In this document: positions 49,718 through 58,768 of the stretch, piece by piece | How the letters are laid out: every line of letters begins with the position of its first letter | How positions within the stretch are numbered: position 1 is the first letter of the stretch | Assembly: GCF_041088075.1 (NCBI RefSeq) | Contig: NZ_JBGCVY010000059.1 | Location: 1 to 64,000 of the forward strand | From: Mucilaginibacter_A sp041088075 | GTDB taxonomy: Bacteria; Bacteroidota; Bacteroidia; Sphingobacteriales; Sphingobacteriaceae | Direction of reading: 5' to 3' | Length of the DNA: 64,000 nt | Notes under the pieces: model-generated | What the model was told of the DNA's origin: nothing | What the model saw: only the letters and a program-made list of their open reading frames with translations | The model's database searches: none | Translations under genes and position numbers: made by a program

Positions 49718-51429
49718 TAGTGTATCAAATGTAAATGTTCATTGATCGGACCTAACACAAAGCACGAAAACATGGAAAGCGATTGCAGCACCACAATCAC
49801 GAAAAACAGCAGCACGCCAAAACTCGCCGTATCTGTTTTTAAAGTACCGGCCGAAGCTGGCGTATAAATTTGATGGCGCATTAAACCGGCAATGTACAAG
49901 CCGCCAAAAATCGGGATAAAGCGGCCGCAAAGCATGGCAAAAGCAGTGGTTAAATTCCAGAAAACGGTGTTGTTGCCAAGGCTGGCAAAGTTTGACCCGT
50001 TGCCGGAGTAGGAGGAAGTGAATTCGTATAAAGCCGTAGTAAAATTGTGCGGGCCATTGTTGCCAAACCAGTTTAAGCCGTTGTTTCCGTGGAAGATATA
50101 TTGAAAAACGGAGATTGCCAGCCCGGTCAGCCCTAAACAAACCAAAGGCTGAAACAGGAAAACGATCATGGCCGCCTGAATTTGCCGCAGCGTTACTTTC
50201 CGCCCAAAAAGTTCCGGTGTCCTTCCGATCATTAACGAACCGATAAAAACAGCAATGATTAAAAAGATGAGCATGTTGATCCAGCCGCTGCCAACGCCGC
50301 CAAAAAAAGCATCAATCTGCATCCCCAGCAACATGTAAATTCCGGCCAGGGGCATATAACTGTCGTGCGCGGAAACGGTGGTTCCGGCTGGAACAACAAT
50401 GTTTAGACCGGCATAAAAAGAAGATAAAGTTGAACCTAAGCGCACTTCTTTGCCTTCCATATTGCCGTGTGAAATATTGATGCCGAGTTTTTGCTGCGCC
50501 GGGTTTCCGTAAATTTCGCCCAGCATAATCGGAATAGTGAGCATGACCAAACCGATCAGCATAATGCCGATGACCATTTGTGCCAGCTTTTTTTCATCTA
50601 AATAAAACCCCACGAAAAACAAAAAAGATGCCGGTAAAAGAAGTACCATCACCACGTGGATGATGAACGAGGAAATGTTTGGGTTTTCGAAAGGATGTGC
50701 ATCGTTCGCCCCAAAAAAACCGCCGCCGTTAGAACCTAATTCTTTGATCGGAAGCATGGCGGCAACTGGCCCATTGGCAACCGTAACCTGTTCGCCCTGC
50801 AAAGTGGTGATGGTTTCGGGTCTGTTAAAGTTCATCGGCACACCGCAAAACAGCAACAAAACGGCAGCCAGGATACACAAAGGCAAAAGCACGCGTGTTA
50901 CGGAAAGCAGCAGGTCCTGAAAAAAATTGCCGATACTTTGGCTTGATTTTTTGGCAAACCCGCGCACAATAGCCACACCGGCGGCCAAACTTGTTGCCGC
51001 ACTTACAAATTGTAAAAAGGTAAACACGCTGATTTGGGTGAAGTAAGTTGCGCCGCTTTCGCCGGAATAATGTTGCAAATCGGTACTGGTGAGGAAGCTA
51101 ACGGAAGAATTAAAGGCCAAATCCCAGCTCATGGAAGGGTTTCCTGCGGGATTGAGCGGCAAATGCGCCTGAAAAACCAGCAGTAAAAAACTCATCAGCC
51201 ACCAAATTAAATTGATGGCAATTAAAGCAAGCGTATATTGCTTCCAGTCCATTTGCTGTTTTGGGTTGATGCCGCAGAAACGGCAAATCCAACTTTCCAC
51301 TGGTTTCAAAAAGTTTAACCAGGTTTGTTTTTCCTGGTAAACGGCAGCCATATATTTGCCAAAAGCCAAAGCAAGCAGCAAAACCGCGGCAATCAAAATA
51401 ATGATGGGTATGACCGAATGTAAATCCAT
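49717..51429 (-). CDS. kdpA: Second KdpA paralogue, with altered selectivity-filter segments
   Basis: 570 residues, about 10 membrane helices, clearly homologous to the KdpA at 56955-58673 along its whole length. Compared with that copy, the four filter-region loops differ: FLTSTDLQHYSGESG against FVANCNLQDYSGETG, SNGGGFFGANDAHPFENP against TNGGGWFGANSAHPLENP, TTVSAHDSYMPLAG against SVNGMHDSTMPLTG, and SYSGNGSNFASLG against SNANNGSGFEGLG. It is joined by a 1-bp stop/start overlap to kdpD rather than to kdpB, so it may be a sensor-associated or alternative-specificity subunit. Role is inference. Confidence 0.9.
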   Translation of the reverse strand: MDLHSVIPIIILIAAVLLLALAFGKYMAAVYQEKQTWLNFLKPVESWICRFCGINPKQQMDWKQYTLALIAINLIWWLMSFLLLVFQAHLPLNPAGNPSMSWDLAFNSSVSFLTSTDLQHYSGESGATYFTQISVFTFLQFVSAATSLAAGVAIVRGFAKKSSQSIGNFFQDLLLSVTRVLLPLCILAAVLLLFCGVPMNFNRPETITTLQGEQVTVANGPVAAMLPIKELGSNGGGFFGANDAHPFENPNISSFIIHVVMVLLLPASFLFFVGFYLDEKKLAQMVIGIMLIGLVMLTIPIMLGEIYGNPAQQKLGINISHGNMEGKEVRLGSTLSSFYAGLNIVVPAGTTVSAHDSYMPLAGIYMLLGMQIDAFFGGVGSGWINMLIFLIIAVFIGSLMIGRTPELFGRKVTLRQIQAAMIVFLFQPLVCLGLTGLAISVFQYIFHGNNGLNWFGNNGPHNFTTALYEFTSSYSGNGSNFASLGNNTVFWNLTTAFAMLCGRFIPIFGGLYIAGLMRHQIYTPASAGTLKTDTASFGVLLFFVIVVLQSLSMFSCFVLGPINEHLHLIH

Positions 51430-51444
51430 TTTTTATTTAACTGT

Positions 51445-51468
51445 AAAAGGAGTGCACGCACTCCTTTT
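51445..51468. terminator. Hairpin between porin 2 and second kdpA
   Basis: AAAAGGAGTGC (51445-51455) and GCACTCCTTTT (51458-51468) are complementary, giving a stem of about 10-11 bp with a very short loop and a T-run on either strand. Located 15-40 bp upstream of the second kdpA start, so it could attenuate readthrough from the upstream kdp genes. Confidence 0.6.
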
Positions 51469-51473
51469 GATGT

Positions 51474-52613
51474 TTAAAACGACACTGCAAAACTTGCGGT
51501 GATGAGCGGGCTGGTTTTTACCGGTTTGCCCATCCGGGTAAAAATGGCGTCCTGGCTGTCGTACAATTTTCCTTCCAGCCTGATGATGGCGTTTTCCACC
51601 GGTTTGTAATCTACATTGGCAGAATAACCACTTGTTTTAAAGCCGTTTGGCGCATTGGTGGCAATCAGCACGTTGTTTTTATCCTGATAATACTCGATCC
51701 GTCCGGCCACTGCCCATTGGTCTGAAAACTGGTAGCGCGCCAAGGCAACCGGCAAAAACACCTGGTAGTAATTGCTGCTTCCTTTGGTTTCCTGTTGGAT
51801 GCCATAATCAAACCCGGCCGTAATGCCAAAGGATTTTGTTAGCTGAAAGATGCCGTAAAAATCGTTGTAAAACCTACGTACCCGGATCGAATCTGCGCCT
51901 TCCGTCCCTAAATAATTGCTGTAGTTTAAGGTTACTTTTTCGTTGGGTTTCCAGGTTGCCTGCAAACCTCCGGCGGGCTGACTGTTGCCCGATTGCCGGT
52001 TAATGCGTTGCCATCCATTCAGGTACAAACCAACTAAAGTGAGTTTGTTGTCTTTCGTTGTGTAAGTCAGTTTCGCGCCCGATTCGTAATAAGGTGTGTT
52101 ATCGGATAAAATGTTGCGCGTAACTGTCCAATCGTCTTTCGAGATTGCGCTTTCAAAACCAATGTGCGAAGAAAATATACCGGCATCCACCCATAAATTT
52201 GCTGTTTTAGATACTTTAACACCAACATTGGCTTCAAAGATATTTTTTAAAACGCCGGGTTCGGCAGCTAAGTTAGCGTTGGCATAAGTACCGGCCATTA
52301 AGGCCAGGTTTGCACGCACCTGGCTGCTTTCGTAGTTGGCCTTGATAAAACCCAGGTTCAAATTTACCTCGTTGTGGCGGTTGTGCGAGTACACAAATTC
52401 AGGCCGGTTGTTATTAGGCGGACGGTTAAAATCAAACCCGTAGTAAATTTCAGCATAACCGCTGATGGTGAGCTTACCGGGCGATTTGGTGCTGTCTTTT
52501 TTGCCCACCGTTTTGGTTTCTTCCTTCAGCTTGCCAACTGTAGAAGTACTATCCTGGGCCGATGCTACAAGGCTTAAACAAATCATCACCACATTTACAA
52601 TAATTTTTTTCAA
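51474..52613 (-). CDS. BBP2-type outer-membrane beta-barrel porin (kdp cluster, porin 2)
   Basis: 379 residues with a signal peptide (MKKIIVNVVMICLSLVASAQ), a short charged linker (STVGKLKEETKTVGKKDSTK), and then a barrel starting LTISGYAEIYYGFDF with many alternating aromatic strands, ending in SFAVSF (terminal Phe). It matches the putative beta-barrel porin-2 (OmpL-like) family. Its place within the kdp cluster suggests that it admits potassium ions across the outer membrane. Paralogous to the next porin gene. Confidence 0.8.
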   Translation of the reverse strand: MKKIIVNVVMICLSLVASAQDSTSTVGKLKEETKTVGKKDSTKSPGKLTISGYAEIYYGFDFNRPPNNNRPEFVYSHNRHNEVNLNLGFIKANYESSQVRANLALMAGTYANANLAAEPGVLKNIFEANVGVKVSKTANLWVDAGIFSSHIGFESAISKDDWTVTRNILSDNTPYYESGAKLTYTTKDNKLTLVGLYLNGWQRINRQSGNSQPAGGLQATWKPNEKVTLNYSNYLGTEGADSIRVRRFYNDFYGIFQLTKSFGITAGFDYGIQQETKGSSNYYQVFLPVALARYQFSDQWAVAGRIEYYQDKNNVLIATNAPNGFKTSGYSANVDYKPVENAIIRLEGKLYDSQDAIFTRMGKPVKTSPLITASFAVSF

Positions 52614-52659
52614 TTTTTAAGATTTAGGCTTTTATCAACTTGCTGTTTGGCACTGGTGG

Positions 52660-52730
52660 CAATACTTCTTTTACCACCTAAAAATTGCTTTTGTACAAAC
52701 ATAAATTTTAGGGTGGTAAAAGAAGCATGG
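52660..52730. repeat. Inverted pair of AAAAGAAGCAT motifs between the two porin genes
   Basis: CAATACTTCTTTTACCACCT at the left and AGGGTGGTAAAAGAAGCATG at the right. The arms CTTCTTTTACCACC/GGTGGTAAAAGAAG are perfect 14-mers: the ACCACC/GGTGGT bases differ from other units but still pair. Confidence 0.92.
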
Positions 52731-52783
52731 GCCAGGTTTTAGGTTAGCAAGTTTTAGAAATTCCTTCGGCTTAATCCAATGTT

Positions 52784-54226
52784 TTAAAAACGCACCAATA
52801 AGGCGCCTATAAACCTTGATTCTGAATTGACCAAATTAGGCCTCCAGTCAGGGTTAGCTGTTCCGGGCCCGTAAGGAGTATTGCTGTAGCCATCAGGAGA
52901 GGTAACACCGCCAGGGCCGTTAAAATACGGGTTATTAACGTGGCGGTGAACAAATTCAAGACGGAACGTGATATTTTCAGTTGGCATAAAATCAACCGTT
53001 GTTGACATATCATAACCTTTAAATGTGTCGCCGGGATTGAGGGAATAAGGGTACAAGCCAACACCGGTAGTGCCTGTTGTTATGTTGTTGATAGCAGGAA
53101 CAGGGTTTGCAGCACCACTTGGAGGCAGCACAAGATAGCGCCCCGGATTGTTGATAAAACCGCCACCAACTGTCCAGCCGATATGGTTTTTCAGAAACTC
53201 TAATCGGTTGTAAATCATCCCGCTCACAAAATATTGGGCAGGGTTATTAGGGCCGCCGTCGCTAAACCCGTTTACAGCACTTACGCCATTTTCGGCAGGG
53301 CCTTTTTCCCATCCTAAATCAGCAGTTAAAGAAAATGCTTCCCGGCTGATTACTGTTGTTGGATCGTTGTACAAACGCATTTCTATACTGTTATCGGTAT
53401 GGTAACGGGCGCGGTGAGGTGCATTTTGGGTATCATGCCCGTAATAATTATTACTTACCAAATCAAGCCAATCGTGCGGGCGGTAGTTGATCTGGCCTCC
53501 AAGCCCAAACCCACTGTTAAATTTACCATACGTTTGCCAACCGTTTGTTATCCATGGTTCAATTTTTAAATTTTCTGTTGGGAATATTTGTACGCGGATA
53601 CCGGTAAAATCCCAGGGTGTATTATCAGAAGTAAAGGAAGGCTGATATGCCCAATTTTCTATATTATAATAAGAAAACAACCCTACGTATGACATGAACA
53701 AGCCGGCATCAACATTGATGCCATGCCAAACATTAAAATGGTAACCTGCATTGGCCTCGCTAAAATAACGGTAAGCGTTTGCCAAATCAAACTGGCCATG
53801 CAACACGCTGTAATCATTTCTGGGAACTTCTGTTGAACGCGTTCCAAATTGGGTTAAGATACTGGCGCGAACGTTGTTCATGTGAAAATCTCCGCCCAGT
53901 GCTGCCAGGGCAATCTCAAATTCATTATTGCGGGCAAGGGCTGTTGACCCAACAACAGTATGGTCAATAGGGTGCTGGTTAGATATGGTGTAATTTACAT
54001 CCACCAATATTCTCGGTGTGAAAAATTTAGTGTCAAGCGGGTTGCTATGCCTGCGGTCGTTTCCATTAAGCCAGGTATAGTCCCCTGTTGAAAACGGATC
54101 GCTGTGAGGGTCATGGACAGGGTTTTTATTTGTACTGTCTAATTTTGTTATGGTAGTTTCTTGCTGTGCGCACACATTAAAAACTATCGTTGCCAATGCG
54201 GCTACTGTAAGGATTAGTTTTTTCAT
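52784..54226 (-). CDS. BBP2-type outer-membrane beta-barrel porin (kdp cluster, porin 1)
   Basis: 480 residues. Signal peptide MKKLILTVAALATIVFNVCA, then a barrel with segments FFTPRILVDVNYTISNQ, SYVGLFSYYNIENWAYQPS, IEPWITNGWQTYGKFN and a C-terminal FIGALLVRF ending in Phe, as outer-membrane proteins do. Same family as porin 2 (shared SHIGFE/SYVGLF and NGWQ elements). 33 bp separate it from kdpC, so it is probably part of the kdp transcript and serves potassium entry through the outer membrane. Confidence 0.82.
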   Translation of the reverse strand: MKKLILTVAALATIVFNVCAQQETTITKLDSTNKNPVHDPHSDPFSTGDYTWLNGNDRRHSNPLDTKFFTPRILVDVNYTISNQHPIDHTVVGSTALARNNEFEIALAALGGDFHMNNVRASILTQFGTRSTEVPRNDYSVLHGQFDLANAYRYFSEANAGYHFNVWHGINVDAGLFMSYVGLFSYYNIENWAYQPSFTSDNTPWDFTGIRVQIFPTENLKIEPWITNGWQTYGKFNSGFGLGGQINYRPHDWLDLVSNNYYGHDTQNAPHRARYHTDNSIEMRLYNDPTTVISREAFSLTADLGWEKGPAENGVSAVNGFSDGGPNNPAQYFVSGMIYNRLEFLKNHIGWTVGGGFINNPGRYLVLPPSGAANPVPAINNITTGTTGVGLYPYSLNPGDTFKGYDMSTTVDFMPTENITFRLEFVHRHVNNPYFNGPGGVTSPDGYSNTPYGPGTANPDWRPNLVNSESRFIGALLVRF

Positions 54227-54259
54227 TTTTTGTTAAGGTGGGAATGTATTAATTCGAGG

Positions 54260-54826
54260 TTATTTTTGAAGCGCATCTAACGCTACATTAAGTTTAAGTA
54301 CGTTTACTTTTGCCGGGCCAAACAAGCCAAGCAAGGGTTTTTCGGTGTGTGAAGCAACCAGCGAAGCAACTTGCTGTTCGTTTAATTTTCGGTTTGCAGC
54401 AACCCTTCTGATTTGGATTTGCGCGGCTTCCGGAGAAATATCCGGGTCTAAACCACTGCCTGATGCGGTAACCAAATCAACCGGAATATCGCTTTTCTTT
54501 AAGTACGGGTGGTATTTCAGCAGCGTATCAATGCGTTTGCTCACATCTTTTAAATAATCCGGGTTGCTTGGGCCTTTATTTGATCCACCGGAACCGGCCG
54601 CATTATAAGCTACCGCCGAAGGACGGCCCCAAAAGTATTGCGGCTTGTCAAACTTTTGGCCGATGTTGGCATAACCAACCACTTTTCCGTTTACGGTAAT
54701 GGTTTCGCCGTTGCCCTGGCCTTTGGATAATTTGCCGATAAAAGAGATCAGCACGGGATAAACCACACACAGTAAAACCGTGAGTACCAAGGTTAACCGG
54801 ATGGATTGAACAATATATTTTTTCAT
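54260..54826 (-). CDS. kdpC: Potassium-transporting ATPase subunit C
   Basis: 188 residues with one N-terminal membrane helix (LTLVLTVLLCVVYPVLISFI) and a periplasmic domain. Family segments are clear: YFWGRPSAVAYNAAGSGGSN, VPVDLVTASGSGLDPDISPEAA and RVAANRKLNEQQV. KdpC stabilises the KdpA-KdpB complex and is required for high-affinity potassium uptake. Lies 36 bp after kdpB; the gap holds a motif copy. Length is normal. Confidence 0.96.
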   Translation of the reverse strand: MKKYIVQSIRLTLVLTVLLCVVYPVLISFIGKLSKGQGNGETITVNGKVVGYANIGQKFDKPQYFWGRPSAVAYNAAGSGGSNKGPSNPDYLKDVSKRIDTLLKYHPYLKKSDIPVDLVTASGSGLDPDISPEAAQIQIRRVAANRKLNEQQVASLVASHTEKPLLGLFGPAKVNVLKLNVALDALQK

Positions 54827-54839
54827 TATAATGATTTTA

Positions 54840-54856
54840 TATAGGTAAAAGAAGCA
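54840..54856 (-). repeat. AAAAGAAGCAT motif in the kdpB-kdpC gap
   Basis: TATAGGTAAAAGAAGCATG; single copy inside the operon. The adjacent 3' end of kdpB (about 54899) contains a second, degenerate copy encoding APFIGIKL. Confidence 0.75.
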
Positions 54857-54862
54857 TGTGTA

Positions 54863-56893
54863 TTAGACCATTGTACCAATCAGCAGGTCTATTAATTTAA
54901 TGCCGATAAAAGGAGCAATCACGCCGCCAAAACCATAAATCAACAAGTTGCGGCGAAGCAAAGCACTGGCGCCAATCGGTTTGTATTCTACGCCTTTCAA
55001 AGCCAGCGGGATCAGCATCGGAATGATGATCGCATTAAAAATTACGGCCGAGAGAATGGCAGATTCCGGGCTGTGCAAACGCATGATATTGATGCTTTGC
55101 AGGGCCGGGATGGAAGCAATAAACAAAGCCGGAACGATGGCGAAATATTTGGCCACATCATTTGCGATAGAAAAGGTAGTGAGCGTGCCACGTGTGATCA
55201 GCAATTGTTTGCCGATTTCTACAATCTCGATCAGCTTGGTTGGGTCGTTGTCCAGATCCACCATATTGCCTGCTTCTTTTGCAGCTTGTGTCCCGCTGTT
55301 CATCGCCACGCCAACATCAGCCTGAGCCAAAGCCGGCGCATCGTTTGTTCCGTCGCCCATCATGGCAACCAATTTTCCGCTGTTTTGCTCTTGTTTGATG
55401 TAGTGCATTTTATCTTCCGGTTTGGCTTCGGCAATAAAATCGTCCACACCGGCTTTTTCGGCAATAAATTTTGCAGTCAGCGGGTTGTCGCCCGTAACCA
55501 TTACTGTTTTTATGCCCATCTTTCTGAGGCGTTCAAAACGTTCGGCAATTCCGGTTTTGATGATGTCTTGCAATTCAACCGTTCCTAAAACCACTTCGTT
55601 TTGCGAAACTACCAACGGCGTTCCACCGTTTTTGGAAACTGTTTTTACACGTTCGTCCACATCTTCCGGGTAAGCATTTCCGGCAGTAACCGTCATGTTA
55701 CGGATCGAATCCGAAGCGCCTTTACGGATGCGCAAACCTTGAGGCGTGTTGATGCCGCTGGAACGGGTTTCGGCCGTAAACTTGATAAACTCAGAACCGG
55801 CAGGCGCATCCAACGCCAGTTTGCCGTTGCCTTCTTTGGCCAGCTCGATGATAGATTTACCTTCCGGAGTTTCATCTGCCAAAGAAGAAAGTACGGCTGC
55901 TTTGATCAGATCAAACGGCAATACTCCTTTTGCCGGCCAAAAATTGGTGGCTTTGCGGTTACCAATGGTGATGGTTCCGGTTTTATCCAGCAGCAAAACA
56001 TCAATATCGCCAGCCGTTTCCACCGCTTTACCGGATTTGGTAATCACGTTTGCACGCAAAGCGCGGTCCATCCCGGCAATACCAATGGCTGATAATAAAC
56101 CGCCGATTGTCGTTGGGATCAAACAAACAAACAGCGAAATCAAAGCTGCAATGGTGATTGGCGTATGGGCATAATCGGCAAAAGGTTTTAAGGTTACGCA
56201 AACGATGATAAAGATCAGCGTAAAACTGGCGAGCAAAATGGTCAGGGCGATTTCGTTTGGTGTTTTTTGGCGCGATGCACCTTCTACCAAAGCAATCATT
56301 TTGTCTAAAAAGCTTTCGCCGGGTTCGGTGGTAACCACCACTTTGATTTTGTCGGACAAAACCATCGTTCCGCCAGTTACCGATGATTTATCGCCGCCCG
56401 CTTCGCGGATCATCGGTGCAGATTCTCCCGTAATGGCCGATTCATCAATCGTGGCCAAACCTTCTATAATTTCACCATCGGTTGGAATGGTGTCGCCGGT
56501 TTCACACACAAACACATCGCCTTTTTTAAGTTGGCTGGAAGAAACAGAAGAAATGCTGCCATCTTCGCCGATTAATTTGGCGGGTGTTTCTTCGCGGGTT
56601 TTGCGCAGGCTGTCGGCTTGTGCTTTGCCGCGTGCTTCGGCAATGGCTTCGGCAAAATTTGCAAACAACACGGTTAAAAACAGCACCAAAAATATCACGA
56701 AGTTGTAGCCGAAAGAACCCTGGTCGTGGTGGCTGAAACTGTAAATGGTAACGTACAGCATGATGACTGTACCAATCTCAACCGTAAACATCACCGGGTT
56801 GCGGAGCATTACTTTTGGGTTGAGTTTGATGAACGACTCTTTTAGCGCAGTTTGCACTAAGGCCGGTTCAAATAATTTATTAGAAGCTTTCAT
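54863..56893 (-). CDS. kdpB: Potassium-transporting P-type ATPase subunit B
   Basis: 676 residues. P-type ATPase motifs in order: TIDESAITGESAP (actuator TGES), VLLLDKTGTIT with the phosphorylated Asp near 303, the KGASD nucleotide-domain segment, VMVTGDNPLTA and AMMGDGTNDAPALAQADVG. Seven or so membrane segments fit KdpB. It drives potassium uptake by ATP hydrolysis in the KdpFABC complex. Only one kdpB accompanies the two kdpA genes in this window. Confidence 0.98.
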   Translation of the reverse strand: MKASNKLFEPALVQTALKESFIKLNPKVMLRNPVMFTVEIGTVIMLYVTIYSFSHHDQGSFGYNFVIFLVLFLTVLFANFAEAIAEARGKAQADSLRKTREETPAKLIGEDGSISSVSSSQLKKGDVFVCETGDTIPTDGEIIEGLATIDESAITGESAPMIREAGGDKSSVTGGTMVLSDKIKVVVTTEPGESFLDKMIALVEGASRQKTPNEIALTILLASFTLIFIIVCVTLKPFADYAHTPITIAALISLFVCLIPTTIGGLLSAIGIAGMDRALRANVITKSGKAVETAGDIDVLLLDKTGTITIGNRKATNFWPAKGVLPFDLIKAAVLSSLADETPEGKSIIELAKEGNGKLALDAPAGSEFIKFTAETRSSGINTPQGLRIRKGASDSIRNMTVTAGNAYPEDVDERVKTVSKNGGTPLVVSQNEVVLGTVELQDIIKTGIAERFERLRKMGIKTVMVTGDNPLTAKFIAEKAGVDDFIAEAKPEDKMHYIKQEQNSGKLVAMMGDGTNDAPALAQADVGVAMNSGTQAAKEAGNMVDLDNDPTKLIEIVEIGKQLLITRGTLTTFSIANDVAKYFAIVPALFIASIPALQSINIMRLHSPESAILSAVIFNAIIIPMLIPLALKGVEYKPIGASALLRRNLLIYGFGGVIAPFIGIKLIDLLIGTMV

Positions 56894-56918
56894 TTTAATA
56901 TTTCATTTCTAAAAGCCC

Positions 56919-56939
56919 CTCTAAAAAGGAGAGGGGTTG
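56919..56939. repeat. Small hairpin between kdpA and kdpB
   Basis: CCCCTCTAAAAAGGAGAGGGG folds with 7-bp arms; related to the CCCCTCTC-type intergenic palindromes at 20914-21024. Confidence 0.65.
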
Positions 56940-56954
56940 GGGTGAGGCTCTGGC

Positions 56955-58673
56955 TTACTTAGGCATTGAAAAATACTCTGCCAACGGGCCTAAAGCCAGT
57001 GCAGGGAAATAGGATAAAGCATTTAATACCATAATAACGGCAAACGTCATGAGGCCAAAGGTTACGGTATCAATTTTAAGCGTACCGGCAGATTCGGGCA
57101 CATACTTCTTTTGTGCCAGTAAACCTGCGATAGCAACCGGGCCGATGATGGGCAAAAAGCGGCCAAGCAGGATAACGATGCCTGCAGATACATTCCAGAA
57201 AATGTTGTTGTCGCCCAAACCTTCAAAGCCAGAACCGTTGTTGGCATTGGAAGAAGTGTATTGGTACAGCATTTCCGAAAAACCATGGTAGCCGGGGTTG
57301 TTCAGCCAGGTTGAAGGTTTAACCGCCCAATTGATGTTGGTATGTTCTGTGAGGATATAGGAAGACAAAGCCGTACCTGCCATAATCAAAAACGGGCTGA
57401 GGAGCGTAATCAAAGCGGCAATTTTAACTTCCCTGGCTTCTACTTTATGGCCTAAAAATTCTGGTGTACGGCCTACCATTAGCCCGGAGATAAACACCGC
57501 AATGATGAGGTAAATAAAGTAGTTGAGCAGCCCTACGCCGCAGCCGCCAAAAAATCCGTTGATCATCATGGCCAAAAGCTCCCACAAGCCGGTAAGCGGC
57601 ATGGTGCTGTCGTGCATCCCATTAACAGAACCGGTTGAAGTAACGGTGGTGAGCGTGCTCCAGTAGGCCGTTGCAGCCGGGCCGAAACGCACTTCTTTGC
57701 CTTCCATAGCTCCGGTAGCTTGTGAAATCCCCATTTTGGCAATGGCCGAATTTCCGCCAAGTTCGCTGCTGATGGATGGCAGCATCAGCATCAGCACGCC
57801 AAACATCATCACGCCAAAAATGATCCAGCTCAACTTTTTTCTTCTGATATAATAACCAAAAGCTAGGATCATGGCCACAGGGATGATAAACTGTGCGATA
57901 ATTTCGACCATATTGGTCATGTAGTTCGGGTTTTCTAAAGGATGCGCAGAGTTGGCGCCAAACCAGCCGCCACCATTGGTACCAAGATGTTTAATGGCGA
58001 TCATTTGGGCTGCAGGCCCGCGCGATACATTTACCGTATCGCCTTGTACAGACATAAACTGATCTTTACCGGCATAGCTGCTTGGCGTACCGTTAAAGGT
58101 TAATATCAATGCAATTACGATGGATAAAGGCAGCAAAAGGCGGGTGATGATTTTGACGAAATAATTCCAAAAGTTGCCCAGATCGGTAACTGTTTTATCT
58201 TTAAAAGCTTTAAATACGCCAACCGCACAAGCAATACCTGTTGCCGCACTGGTAAAGTGCAAAAACATAAAAATAAAATGTTGGGTAAGATAAGTTGCAC
58301 CGGTTTCGCCGGAATAATCCTGCAAGTTACAATTGGCAACAAAGCTGATGATGGTGTTGAAGGACAAATCGGCCGTCATGCCTGGGTTTTTGTCCGGGTT
58401 CAGGGGCAATTTGTCCTGGTATATCAGCACAAAAAAGCCATAAACCAGCCATAAAATGTTGATGGTCATCATGGCCTTTAAAAACTGTTTCCAGTTCATC
58501 AGCTCGTTCGGGTTGATGCCCGAAAGTTTAAAAAGAAAGCGTTCAAGCGGCTTTAAAAAATCAGTCCATACCTTTTCGCCGGCAAACACTTTGGCCAAAT
58601 ATCCCGCCAGCGGGACAGCGATCAAAAGTGTGATGGCAAAGGATGCAATGATTCCTAAGAATTCGGTGTTCAT
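56955..58673 (-). CDS. kdpA: Potassium-transporting ATPase subunit A (canonical copy)
   Basis: 572 residues, about 10 membrane helices. Four filter loops resemble the canonical potassium channel-like filters: FVANCNLQDYSGETG, LGTNGGGWFGANSAHPLENP, GSVNGMHDSTMPL and YTSSNANNGSGFEGL. KdpA binds potassium and passes it to KdpB. It follows kdpF by 12 bp and precedes kdpB, the standard order. A second, diverged kdpA occurs 5.5 kb downstream at 49717-51429. Confidence 0.97.
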   Translation of the reverse strand: MNTEFLGIIASFAITLLIAVPLAGYLAKVFAGEKVWTDFLKPLERFLFKLSGINPNELMNWKQFLKAMMTINILWLVYGFFVLIYQDKLPLNPDKNPGMTADLSFNTIISFVANCNLQDYSGETGATYLTQHFIFMFLHFTSAATGIACAVGVFKAFKDKTVTDLGNFWNYFVKIITRLLLPLSIVIALILTFNGTPSSYAGKDQFMSVQGDTVNVSRGPAAQMIAIKHLGTNGGGWFGANSAHPLENPNYMTNMVEIIAQFIIPVAMILAFGYYIRRKKLSWIIFGVMMFGVLMLMLPSISSELGGNSAIAKMGISQATGAMEGKEVRFGPAATAYWSTLTTVTSTGSVNGMHDSTMPLTGLWELLAMMINGFFGGCGVGLLNYFIYLIIAVFISGLMVGRTPEFLGHKVEAREVKIAALITLLSPFLIMAGTALSSYILTEHTNINWAVKPSTWLNNPGYHGFSEMLYQYTSSNANNGSGFEGLGDNNIFWNVSAGIVILLGRFLPIIGPVAIAGLLAQKKYVPESAGTLKIDTVTFGLMTFAVIMVLNALSYFPALALGPLAEYFSMPK

Positions 58674-58685
58674 CGTAAATGTTGG

Positions 58686-58763
58686 TTAAAAATTTTCGGG
58701 TTTGAGCAGCACGTAAACCATGTAGGCAAATACGGCTAAAGCAATAATGAAGAGTGCTAACAT
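58686..58763 (-). CDS. kdpF: KdpF, small membrane subunit of the Kdp ATPase
   Basis: 25 residues, MLALFIIALAVFAYMVYVLL-KPENF, a single membrane helix with the short polar tail typical of KdpF. It lies 12 bp before kdpA. KdpF stabilises the complex. Too short for usual gene finders. Confidence 0.85.
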   Translation of the reverse strand: MLALFIIALAVFAYMVYVLLKPENF

Positions 58764-58768
58764 AATTT

